NCBI RefSeq assembly: GCF_027887165.1
Contig: NC_077232.1
Span: 15,277,255-15,341,254 of the forward strand
DNA from: Monodelphis domestica
Lineage: Eukaryota > Chordata > Mammalia > Didelphimorphia > Didelphidae
DNA: 64,000 nt
Reading direction: 5' to 3'
The notes under the pieces: generated by a model
What the model was told of the DNA's origin: nothing
The model's input: only the letters and a program-made list of their open reading frames with translations
Databases searched by the model: none
Made by a program: the position numbers and the translations under genes
Shown here: positions 49,686 through 61,150 of the stretch, in pieces
How positions within the stretch are numbered: position 1 is the first letter of the stretch
How the letters are laid out: each line of letters begins with the position of its first letter

Positions 49686-49893
49686 ATGGGGGCAGCTGGG
49701 TATCTCAGTGGATTGAGAGCCAGACCTAGAGACTGGAAGTCCTAGGTTCAAATATGGCCTCAGACACTTCCCAGCTGTGTGACCCTGGGGACGTCACTTG
49801 ACCCCCATTGCCTAGGCCTTACCACTCTTCTTCCTTGTACCCAATACACAGTATTGACTCCAAGACAGAAGATAAGGGTTTAAAAAAAAAGAA
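49686..49893 (+). mobile_element. MON1-type tRNA-derived SINE
   Basis: Full-length copy ('gggggcagctgggtatctca' to an A-rich tail), flanked by atagaaga at 49,677 and 49,897. It is absent from the equivalent place upstream of OR copy 1, so it inserted after the B/C split. Confidence 0.9.
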
Positions 49894-50079
49894 AGATAGA
49901 AGAGACTTGATATCTTAGCTCATGAAGAGGATGTTTTCAGCTCAATGGAATTCTTAGGAGCTTTGATCTTTTGAGTTCAGAAGACTGATTCATCTAATCA
50001 AAGGGACACTAACATACAAAACAAATTTAACCAGTATAGAGAAATTTTCCAAGGAATTTTTCATGCTAGATATATATTT

Positions 50080-50215
50080 CAAACCCTTACCCATTTAGAA
50101 TCAATACTGGGTATTGGTTCTAAGGCAAAAGAGTAGTAAGGGCTAGATAGTGGGGGTTAAATAACAACTAGGAAGTGTCTGTGGCCATATTTGAACCCAG
50201 GACCTCCCATGCCTC
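50080..50215 (-). mobile_element. MON1-type SINE, diverged partial copy
   Basis: 'caaacccttacccatttaga' to 'tttgaacccaggacctccca' is the reverse complement of the SINE body; the head is missing. Confidence 0.8.
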
Positions 50216-50324
50216 ATATGTTAGTATGTGACTAATAAAATTTTTAAGTTGGTTTAAGAGATGGACATGGCCTTAGCATCTATTTGAAAATTTTATCAGT
50301 ATGGTATTGTAGGGTAATGGAAAG

Positions 50325-50520
50325 AAAGAAAACTTTCTGTTAGCTGAATTGGATTTAAAGCTTTTCCCAGACATGATTAGGCTTTAGAGTAAATCAATCA
50401 TTCTCTCAGAATTCATATTCCTCATTTACATACTCAGGACAATAATGGTGGGTACTCACAATACATGACTGTTACAACAAAGTGTTTTGAAAACTCTAAA
50501 GTAAAATATGAATGAATTAC
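50325..50520 (+). mobile_element. MIR fragment in the OR upstream flank
   Basis: Paralogue of 14,860-15,040; diverged. Confidence 0.4.
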
Positions 50521-52089
50521 TTTTATTAAAATATAATTTTTAAGAAGATGAAAGACAGATCAATGTACAATTAGCAGAGATAGTGGGGAGTTCGAAATTA
50601 AACGTTAGTCTCTTGGTTCCTTTCCCCTTCCAGTACTTTTCTAAGTTAGTCATTCATACAAATATTATAATCTCCCTAACTCCACTGCAACACAATCCTA
50701 AACTTGGCAGAAATGAAAACACTAAAACATTAAAATGTAAACTGGTGAGATTTTAGATGAAAAGACATACTCAATCCTTCCATTTGTAGGAAGCTTAAAT
50801 AGCTCAATTATATGAAAAGGGTCTCTATACAATGAACAATATACAATGGACATGCTTTCAGATCTTAGAATATATCCATGCTTTTACTCCTGACTATTCA
50901 CCTACACAAATTTCAAAAGGAGTATGGAAACCGAAATTGACTGTATTAAAATTGCCCTCCCTGGGGAAATCTGGAGTGGCTTTCTGAAGAAATGGACTCA
51001 AGCCAAAAGTGACTATAGAATAGGAGAGGAAAGATTATTTGGTTCCATCTTCCTCAAGTGGTACCACAGATAAAGAGAATGCTTTAGAGTCAGTTATTAA
51101 AGAGTAAAAAGACTACAGTTATCCATTAAAGAGCTAGACTGGTCTAATAGTAGTCAAAACTATGGAGCAAGTACAATCACCAAGTGATCTGCTCAAACCA
51201 GACAGTGATTTGGCACATTTAGCTAAAACACTGAACCCAAGGAAAGGCAAGCTCACCTGGACCAGGCATCCTGGAGAAATAGTGCATCTCACCAAAACCA
51301 GGCCAGTTACCAAAGTACCTTTGTTTTACCCAAATACTCACCCTATTTGTTGGAGAGTAGGATCCTTGTAAATGGACATTAGCTCTATTATTCCAATGAC
51401 AGCTTTGATTTTAATAACACTATTTTAAAATTATTTTCAGCATTTTCAATTTAAAAAATGTGTTTTTAAAGCCATATATATTAATCTGGTGTACAGGACA
51501 GTATTCCATATGGTATTTAACTTTTTCTAAAAGGTGATTCATCTCTATGGACACAAAAAATATTTGTTTCAAGTGAATATATAACCTTTTTCTTATCTTT
51601 GTTCATTAATTATTAATTTTTATTTATTGGAATATAAGTTAATAAATTAATAAATAGATATAATTTGATAATTTAATTGATCAATATTTGATTTATACTT
51701 TCCTTTAAATGACACAATCCATCACACACATTTGCAGTTTGTACCAAGAAGAAATTTTCCTCCTGTCTTATCTAAATCATTTTGATTTTTTTAGATTATT
51801 ATACTGAGCTTTTCAGAATATGTAATTCTGAATCACAGGGGATATATACTTTAAGGCCAAGGGAAAAAATTCTGAGGCATTAAGATGGTAAAATTGTATT
51901 CATAATTGCCATTTATACATATATCTAATCATTTTATACACAAAACATGAGATAATTTTACTATATTATATATATATATATATATTCTATATATACATAT
52001 ATTCTTCCCTAAAAATAGTAATAACAATAATAATTTCATTATACTGATAATTGATGTTAGATAATAAGACTATCTTTCTTTTTCTTATC

Positions 52090-52400
52090 TAACCCAAGGT
52101 GTTCACAGTGATATTTCAAATATGTTCATTGATTAATTGATAATAAATTAGAGGTTAGATTGCCAGGTATGAAGTCAGAAAGATTAATCTTCCTGAATTC
52201 ATATGTGGTCTCATACACTTCTTACTATATATGAACAGTTATTTTGTCTTTGTGTCTCAGTTCCTCATCTGTAAAATGAACTAGAGAAAGAAATGGCAAA
52301 TGAATCCAGTATTTTTTGCCAAGAAAACCCCAAATAGGGTCATGATGCTTCAGACAAGATAGAAATGATTGAATTTGCACAAAATGTTAACAGAAAAGGA
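52090..52400 (+). mobile_element. MAR1-like SINE of unit C
   Basis: 'ctcagttcctcatctgtaaa', 'agaaatggcaaatgaatcca' and 'gccaagaaaaccccaaatag' correspond to the copies at 1,110, 20,340 and 39,040. A MIR remnant follows at 52,830-53,010. Confidence 0.68.
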
Positions 52401-53137
52401 AGCTATGAGAAGACCAAATATCCCTCTGGGAAGGAAACTCTACAACTTTATTACAAATGAATTGCATTCTTAGTTACCTGCAGTCCTGAGAATTTATGTG
52501 ACATGCTCATTGAATCAAATATAGGTTGTGTAAAAAACTTGGATTTAAATCCATCTTTCTTCCTTTAAGCCATCTTTCCAGTTACTTGTATGCGACTTGA
52601 AAAAAAAAAAAAACATTGATTGTAGCATTATTTTTAGCTTCAAACTTCCTGTGCAAATACTTTGAGAAATTTAACTACCTCACCTTGCTCAGTTTCACTT
52701 CGGAACAATATTGTACATTGACACTTACCTGATGCAAAGGTGATGTCTGTATAAGTGTGATAGAAAAGTAATAATAATTAAAACAATAATAATAAAATAA
52801 TAAAAAAAATTAAAACTAATACTTATAATCAAGTCCTCCAAGGAAACCAGTTAGAGACTATAGGTTTTATCCTCATTTTATGGAGAAGAATAAGAGGCTC
52901 AGAGACTGAATTATTTCCCTGTATCCATACATCTCCTGTTGAAGAATCAGAATGAAATTTTCATTGTTAAACCATAACACAACGAATCTCTGAAGTATAC
53001 CAACTCTGGTAGACATCAAAATCAGGATACTGAACACACAACAATCAACTAAGCAAACTGACCAGTCATAAAAATAGGAAAAAGTGCATGTGAATAATTT
53101 AGTCACCCATTTCACACATACAGAGGTACAGACATAT

Positions 53138-53700
53138 GTTGTTGTTGTGTTGGTTGTCTCTTGAACCGAGGATGACGATTGTCTGTGTGCGTTTTTGTGC
53201 ACAAAGACACTTGTGCATGAAGATTTAAGTGGAAAAGTCGATGCACAGAGACAGCCCCACTCTCTCAGCTTTGGAAGCCTGGGTCCATTGGCACAAAAAG
53301 TCATTACACCTGGAGACTTCCTAAGCTGCATTGGATGGCCACGTTGTCTTTTGTGCTCCAACACGCCCTAAGCACTCCACAGTGCCTTGCTGCATCGCCA
53401 TCTCAGCCATTGAACCTTCTTATTGGTTTCTTCCATCTGTTCAGCAGAAGCAGTCTTCACATGCTGGGTGAGCAAAGCCCTAGTTCACCAGGGGTCAACG
53501 GCGACCCGATGGCTACCCTCACAAGGTTTAGCGGGCCTGTCAAAGCTGTTGCCCGAGGTGTGGCCGCTGCCGCATGCTAGCAGCTACTAGGAGCCACAAG
53601 TGAGAGCTGGGTGTCAGTGGCTGGAGAGCTGCCCTAGAAAGGCACGACAAGCCCTCCATACCAGAGGTATTACCCCTCCCTGAGCACCCCATACACCCCT
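53138..53700 (-). mobile_element. GC-rich long SINE with LINE-like 3' tail
   Basis: 563 bp of GC- and CpG-rich DNA, flanked by the 10-bp repeat acagacatat at 53,128-53,137 and 53,701-53,710. Unit A has the empty site near 2,400. On the minus strand it ends with a (CAA)-type tail, preceded by a block like 'agacaatcgtcatcctcggt' that resembles the 3' end of the LINE at 54,886-56,757 ('agacaattgtcattctcagt'). This resembles the RTE-mobilised SINEs reported from opossum. Reading frames across it are incidental. Its 5' part does not look tRNA-derived; it may be a LINE 5' region. Confidence 0.8.
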
Positions 53701-54359
53701 ACAGACATATACATGTATAAAAATACATTCATCTATAAAAGCATAGATATTATATATGTATATTATATACTATATATATTATACATAAACATAAATATGT
53801 GTATCCATGATATATGGATAAGGAAACTGGCACAGGTATTTTCCTTTACCTATTTGTAGGGGATAGACAGGATCCAAAAAGTATGACTTTCTCCACTGAA
53901 TCAATTTTGTTCTCATTTGGAGTTTCAGAGAAGGGGAGCTGAAACTGAATCATGTGAAGCTATTGGCTGTGATGAAACAGTGATGATTTTTAGATGAGGA
54001 CAAATATATTGCCAAATGGCCTTCATGGGAACCACTTCCTGAAGTCCCCAGAGAAGCCAGAGTTGTCTTTCCTTATTAGTCATAGATGCACTGACCTTTC
54101 CCTTGAGTATAATTAGATAAGGTACACATTATTTATAAAAATCATAAGGAAATTACATGTTAAGTGTAATTCATGTATATTCTATGGAGAACCTATATAT
54201 GTATATAAAAACATATATTATGTATTTAAATAGAGTGATAGGTCCTAAAATTACTAAAAGACTAAAACCTTTTTATTTTGGCCATAAAGGGGGTGCACAT
54301 GAATTAGATTCTGTTGTCTGACTTCTATTTTAAAACATCATAGAGATTAAATAAATAAG

Positions 54360-54885
54360 GCCATGTTTGGAACTCAGTGGAGGGTGGGGTGGGGAAGTAG
54401 GGCATGTAATCTCTGAGAGGGTAGGTATGGGACTTTGGTCAGGGAGGTAAGGTGGGGGAGGTCTTCTAAAAGGTTCTGCCATCTCTGTCCCATATGATGA
54501 AATAAAGAAAGAATCTTACTAGATTCCTTCTCTAGTAATTATGGTCTGGATACCTAAACCTGGGAGAGGAAAAACAGAGAATAAAACTGTAGACAAATGA
54601 TCCTACTTGAATGAAATTAATGAAATCAAAGATGAAACAAGTATGGTCTTTATCTCCACAATAATTCAATAGTAAACTACGAGTACTAGTTGAAGCACTA
54701 AGACAGGGGGATAAAACTGTGATGTGGAATTTTCAGTTTAGCCAAGAAGGAGGAAACTATGTTGTCACTCCAGAGTAAGGAAGGAAGGAAATTTATTATG
54801 CATGGATCCAGATGGGTTAGCTCCTCAGGTCTGGGCCCTGAGACAAGGAGCTCTGGATATTGTATGCACAATCATGGAGGGTTTT
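54360..54885 (-). mobile_element. Retroviral fragment of unit C (LTR part and leader)
   Basis: Paralogue of 6,510-7,040 in unit A. It is cut on the right by the LINE insertion. Broken fossil; no coding part of note. Confidence 0.6.
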
Positions 54886-56204
54886 CAGTTGACCAAAGCG
54901 CCCTTGACCAGATCCCCCAAAACCACACCATTGAACAACTTGATGTCCCTCCTTCAATAGAGAAAGTCCAAAAAGCCATTAAACAAATGAGTTCAGGCAA
55001 GGCACCTGGTAAAGACAGGATCCCAACTGAGGTGTACAAGGCCTTAAATGGAAAGGTGCTTCGGGCATTCCACATAGTGCTGACCAGCATATGGGAAGAG
55101 GAAGACATGCCCCCAGAACTCAGAGATGCCTCCATTGTACCCCTATACAAAAACAAAGGTGGACGAGCAGCCTGTGATAACTATAGAGGCATCTCACTAC
55201 TCTCCACTGCTGGAAAGATCCTTGCCTATGTTATAATCAACAGACTCCTGTCATCTGTTTCAGAGCAGAACCTGCCTGAATCACAATGTGGCTTCCGACC
55301 AGATTGTAGCACCATCGACATGGTCTTCATGGTGAGGCAAATGCAGGAAAATTGCCTTGAGCAGAACCTGAGTCTCTACATTGTCTTCATAGATCTGACA
55401 AAGGTGTTCGACACAGTGAACAGGGATGCATTGTGGGTGATCCTTAGCAAACTTGATTGCCCAGCAAAATTCGTCAAACTGATCCAGCTCTTTCATGTCG
55501 ACATGACAGGAGAAGTCCTATCTGGTGAAGAGACTTCCGATCACCTCAACATCTCCAATGGCGTGAAACAAGGCAGTGTCCTGGCTCCGGTACTATTCAA
55601 CCTATACTTCACCCAAGTGTTACAACATGCTGTGATGGATCTAGACCTGGGCATCTACATCAAATACCAACTGGATGGATCACTATTCGACCTTCGCAGC
55701 CTGACTGCAAAAACAAAGACAATAGAGAGACTCATCCTGGAAGCTCTCTTCACAGATGACTGTGCTCTCATGGCCCACCAAGAAAATCATCTCCAAAGCA
55801 TTGTGGACAGGCTCTCAACAGCAACAAAACTGTTTGGCCTGACTATCAGCCTCAGCAAAACAGAGGTGCTTTTCCAACCCACACCAGGGAGGCCAACTAA
55901 CCAGCAGTGCATTACAATCAACGGCACGCAGCTTTCTAACATCAACACTTTCAAGTACCTGGGCAGCACCATAGCCAATAACGGGTCCCTAGACCACGAG
56001 ATTAATGTCAGAATCCAAAAGGCCAGCCAGGCACTAGGACAGCTACACTCCAAAGTCCTCCAACACAGAGGTATAAGCACTGCGACGAAGCTCAAAGTGT
56101 ATAACGCAGTGGTCCTCAGCTCACTCCTGTATGCTTGTGAAACATGGACACTGTACCAGAAGCACATGAAGCAGTTGGAGCAATTCCACCAATGCTCCCT
56201 CTGA
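54759..56204 (+). pseudogene. LINE reverse transcriptase frame fused to 42 host-derived codons
   Basis: 481 codons. Residues 1-42 come from the retroviral LTR fragment of unit C, not the LINE. LINE homology starts near residue 43. RT landmarks: GKAPGKDRIP (80-89), NYRGISLLS (141-149), QCGFRPDCSTIDMVF (176-190), FIDLTKVFD with Asp212 (210-218), NGVKQGSVLAP (267-277), the FTDD catalytic box (331-334; FADD is usual), and FKYLGS (398-403). The endonuclease domain is missing, as expected for 5' truncation. A stop replaces what should continue into the C-terminal region. Without its own promoter this is probably a dead copy, but a recent one. Confidence 0.85.
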
Positions 56205-56757
56205 TCAATCATGAGGATCCGATGGCAGGACCAAATCACCAACCAGGAAGTCCTCGACAGAGCCAACTCCACCAGCATCGAAGTAATGGTCCTCAAAACC
56301 CAGCTATGATGGTCTGGATACATCATCCGCATGGACCCACAGCAAATACCAAGACAGGTATTCTATGGTGAACTGTCAGCTGGACTCAGGAAACAAGGTT
56401 GACCAAGGAAAAGATTCAAGGATCAGCTAAAGTCAAACTTGAAGTGGGCTGGCATTACACCAAAGCAACTAAGAACTTGCTACCTCTGTCAGAAGCAGCT
56501 GGCGAACCCACATTAACCATGCCGCCACCACCTTTGAAGATGAGCGACGTCAACGTCTTGCCACTGCGCATGAACTCTGACACCAGGCCATAACCTCACC
56601 TCCCGTAACAACTGGCATCCCAGGCCCCATGTGCCACAAACTTTGAGCCTCAGTCTTTGGACTTCAAAGCCACATGAGGGTACATCAATAGATTATAATG
56701 CACAAAGACAATTGTCATTCTCAGTCACCGAGAAACTACCACTATACTATACTATCT
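54886..56757 (+). mobile_element. 5'-truncated LINE (RTE-like) with well-preserved reverse transcriptase
   Basis: Left junction: unit sequence shared with 7,040 ends and LINE sequence begins. Right end: 'agacaattgtcattctcagt', a short CTATA-type repeat, then unit sequence shared with 7,960. The GC content is well above the surroundings. After the 481-codon frame stops at 56,202, the same frame goes on with 'IRWQDQITNQEVLDRA' and 'QIPRQVFYGELSAG'. A C-terminal C2H2-like finger remnant ('GPMCHKL', 'FGLQSHMRVH') with its first Cys lost lies near 56,610-56,690. I place it near the RTE group because of the endonuclease-less C-terminal layout and the shared SINE tail, but the clade is not certain. 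Confidence 0.85.
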
Positions 56758-56918
56758 TTCCCTTCCCTTTTCTCTCAGTGCAATCCTCTCTTCCAGCCCT
56801 TGACTGATTTTTACATGTCATTCATATGCATAAATATCATATCATACATGCATATTGTTCTGTATCATCACATTTACCTATATATCATATCATCATATAT
56901 CATTATATACATCATGTT

Positions 56919-59900
56919 TGTAAAATGGAGATTTGAACCCCAGACTTCAATCCCCAGAAGTCCTTGGTATTTCCAAGAATTCCCTATAATCTCACCTGAG
57001 TCTCCACCTGGGCAAGATCACAATTAGTATTTAACTGGCTCTCTGCCTCCCATGGGTTCTCTTCTTGGCCATTTGCAATATGTAGTAAGTAAGCTTTGAA
57101 TGGGCTAATCAGTCCTAGGCACATGGTTTTCTTATTTTTTATTTTCTTTATTCCTTGATTTATAATGATCCTTTATAAACCTCATAAAATACAACACTTT
57201 TATTACTAGAGACTAATTTAATATTTTCAATAATTGCAACCACAAGATTGGATGAGAACTCAATTATTTTTTAAGATAGCCAAGATAATTTTTAAGCCAC
57301 ATTTCTCCAAGGCTTTTCATCAATGCCTCTTGATTCAGCTTGCTCCTGCCTCCATTCATTCACTCCAGCCCAGCTTGACCCAGATCACTCTCCTGATCCC
57401 GACCCACCATGGCCCAGCCCCAGGTGATCTCCAGCCTCCGAGCCAGATTGCCCCAGAACCCAGGCTGCTGGTAGCTTGCCCTTGTGTCTTTGGAATCAAA
57501 AAACAAGTGGTAAAAATGGGGGTGATCTTTCCTTAGGCTACAATTAGCCCCCACATGGCAAGGGACCATGGGGGGGGGGGCGCAACGAGGATAAAGAAGA
57601 GAATTCTCCAAAGAGGAAGTTACAAATATGGATTATTCTATGAGAGAGCAGTGCATTTCCTATCTAAAAGGTTGTTTTTTCATCACTGCCCTGATTCTTT
57701 CATTTATCTCACCTGAGATTCACAGACAAAATTCATCTCCCTACAACTCTGCCAATTGGGCCTAGGCCTAGATACAGGAGGTCCTGGGTTCTAGTATGGC
57801 CTCAGACACTTCCTAGCTGTGTGACCCTGAAAAAGTCACTTGAACCCCATTTCCTACCCCTTACCAATCTTCTGCCTTGGAACCTGACAAAAAGCATCAA
57901 ACTGTATTTTTAAAAATGAACTTTAAAGAGACTGGAGGATATATTTTAAAGGCTTTTCAGACTCCAATGTTTTATTTTTAAAAATCTGTATTTTATTGCA
58001 TTTTGCTGATTGTTTTGCTTAGGATTTAATTTTGTTGATTTTAAGTTCATATATTAATGCATTCAATACTATTCTATAACACTGAATCAGTTTAATGTAC
58101 TGGGTTTTAAATACTGTTATATTCTGTTGCTTTTCCCCTATAACTATACTGAACAAATGTTCTTGAATAAGCCCATATAAAAACAGCTTTTTTTCTATTT
58201 TTGACTTTGTAAATTGTCACATAGAGGATAGATGGACCTCATCAAACTGGTTGCAATCATATAACAACCTTTGGAAAATTTAATGAGCTAAATATCTCAA
58301 ATTCATTTTAAGGTGTATTTTAGACATGATTTTTAGATTTTTTTCTATAACTCTAATCATTTTGGCTTCTTCTAACAGAAGGTAAGATCCATTTTAGTAG
58401 CTGTAGTGAAATACAATTATAATCCTGATCTCACATTTATAAAAATGTTAAAGGATAGGACATCAGAGTCTCATACCAAAGGAGCTAGGAAGTTAATCCC
58501 AGGGTATGGTACCCCTGGATGACTCCCCAAAGAGGAGCATCTCTCATTTATAACACTTCAGCTCACTTTAGCAAACATCAACATACAGAGGTTTGTTTTT
58601 TTTTCCTAGACTCCTCTGCCATATTTTTAATGATATCTAGATTTTTTGAGGATGTTCTAGACCCAAATAGGTTTTACTTTATTTTTAAATGGATTTGCCA
58701 AGGTTGAAAGATTGGCTACATCTGTAAAACTTGTGAAAAATATACATTTCTTTATATGTCATACAGCAGACTTATTTTAAATATGATAGTGGGTTTGTTT
58801 GCAATTGTAAGTATTTGGGCTATTGAAAAATTTGGGGATTTTGAATTACTGTTCTTTATAAAAAACTGTTACTTTGTGAAATTCATTTGCTCGTACTCAC
58901 AGTGGATCATAGCCAGGTATGAAAAGGAAATGGATCTCATTTTTGGTGAGAAACATTGTATTATACATTTTCTTAGCTGATACAGTTTATCAATGACTAT
59001 AAGCTATATATTTTTTATTTTTAAAACTCTTTTATTATATTTTCTTGCATGTGCAAAATACTCTTTCAGTTTTATTTTTCTATGCTTTTTATATTTGAAG
59101 CACACATTACCATTATTAAGATTTTCTTTAACATTTTTATTTTTCAGTAATATGTTTTAAATACATTTGCTATAATGTCAATGCATGCCCCAAAATCTTG
59201 AGACTGCAAAAAATGATGCCTCCAATTGTTTAAAAAAATTATGGGACTTTGCTTAATGATTCTGTCTGATTCCAGGATAAGATAATAAAAAAAAAATAGC
59301 CATTGCACAGGGCCAAAGAAGCACAAAGCTAAACCTGAATTGCACCAAAAGAGCACAGAGGTCAGAGACCAACCAATCCCAATGGGGTTGAAGAAAATTC
59401 TAAGACAATACAAAGGACTTGAACCTAGTGTGAAACTTGAAGTTGCGATGCTTGACATAAGTTAAGACATAGGCCTTCCTTGTATCCACACTCTTTGTGA
59501 AAATACTTATAGATAAGTATCTCAAATTTGGCTCCTACCTGGATCCTACAATTTGTCCATTTTCTGTATTTCATAATGAGGAAACTTTCTGTAGTCCTGG
59601 CTACTGGCTGGGTAAATGCTTAATTGCTTAAATCATTAAAATTGGGCCCTGATTCAAGGACCTGTTATACATTTATTTTTACTTTACTTGGAATTTTTAC
59701 ACATAAGACTTTGATAATTTACATTTTATCTTTTGTTAATTTGGATTTTTTTGATTTTTTTAAATTTCTTTTGCCAATTGATTCATATACCTCATAACTC
59801 AGCAATGCATACCTAAGTGATCTCTGTGATTTTCAATCACTGTCTTCAGTGGAACAATATAAAATTATTATTATTTTAAATTGCAAAGTTTAAGTTCCTT

Positions 59901-61150
59901 GAGAGAGAAATTTTAGGTTAAGAAACATGATACCTCTCTGAATCCAGAAACTGAACTGTTTGGAGAAGACACCATGAAGATGCCTCCACTGACCACAAGC
60001 TGCATGAGAAGATCCAGAGTGAAATTTGGGATGTGGTGATTTGAACTGTGTGGGATTTAAATGCATTTGTTTTGTATGTATACTTTCATGCCTAAGAGGA
60101 CTGCCCCCTAACTGGCTTTTTGTCAATGCATCTAGCAATTATTGGTTTTGTTTTCTTTTTTCTTATCCTCAAATTATTGTAATTTCAAAGTTGGTAGGTA
60201 GCGCAGTTCATCCTGTGGCTGCTATATAAAGATTTTCCTTAGTGGGTTATAACTTGAGAAGGAAAAGGGAGTCTGAGAAAAATGGATGATAAATAAAGAC
60301 TCAGAGACAAGTTAATTGGTATGGGGAATAGCTTTTGCCCCGGATAATATTTTCCTTTGAAAATTAATTAAAGGAAAATATAAGAAACAGGAGAGCATGT
60401 GGAAGTAAGAATTCCTAGGTAGGAATGAGGAGAGATAGGCAGGAATCAAGATAATGAGCGAATTAAGAGAGAGGATCAAGAGAAGGAATAGTGCTGCTTT
60501 CTATGCCTTTATTCAGGTGTAGATTGGGAGGTGTTCAATGAATATGTTAACAAAGCATAAGTGATTGTCATTGATTGAAATGATAATGATGACAACAAAG
60601 AGGCGTGGGTAAATCCAGCCCTCACTTTGCAAATGAGTGTACTCCAAGCTGTGCTAATGATCTTGCTTTGAACAAAGGCAGCATGGCTAAGTAAAGAGCC
60701 AGCTCACAAATCATACACTGACTATCAAGAGATCTGACCATGTGTTTGGTAATACAATATCAATCATACTTCTTAGATGCTTATTATATGACTGGACTGC
60801 TACAGTATGTATACAAAACCCAGTCTTCCTCGGGCCTCAGGGGGGAAATATATTATGGAGATTTTAATCCAGACCTCAATCCACATAAGTCCTTGGTATT
60901 TCCAAGAATTCACTATAATCTCACCCGAGTCTCCACCTGGGTGAGATCACAATTAGTATTTAACTGGCTCTCTGCCTCCCATGGGCTCTCTGCTCAGCCA
61001 TTTGCAATATGTAGTAAGTAAGCTTTGAATGGGCTAATCAGCCCTAGGCACATGGTTTTCTTATTTTTTTATTCCTTGATTTCTAATGATCCTTATTAAA
61101 CCTAATTAAATATAATACTTTTATTACTAGAAACTAATTTAATTTTTACA
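56919..61150 (+). mobile_element. Non-autonomous-looking LTR element with both LTRs
   Basis: 5' LTR 56,919-57,229 (TG...CA, about 311 bp) and 3' LTR about 60,848-61,150 (ending CA). The target duplication is tgtt at 56,915-56,918 and 61,151-61,154. The LTRs differ by roughly 8-9% by eye, so it is moderately old. The interior (about 3.6 kb) shows a leader, a short signal-peptide-like frame near 57,635-57,750, an embedded SINE (57,745-57,910) and long non-coding DNA. I see no gag, pol or env of normal size. A 4-bp duplication and relatedness to the 33-36 kb remnant suggest class I. 60,230-60,830 is unlike the sister element as far as can be seen. Confidence 0.8.
57745..57910 (+). mobile_element. 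MON1-type SINE inside the LTR element
   Basis: 'acaggaggtcctgggttcta' and 'tagctgtgtgaccctgaaaa' match the SINE body. Its head is weak. The same SINE lies at the equivalent place in the second LTR element (63,180-63,345). Confidence 0.75.

Noticed and set aside
52873-53580. Open frames of 163 and 81 codons on opposite strands
   Set aside because: Both lie mostly in the GC-rich SINE at 53,138-53,700; open because CpG-rich DNA has few stops.
55787-56332. 181-codon minus-strand frame opposite the LINE RT
   Set aside because: It is a shadow of the RT coding strand with no protein features of its own.
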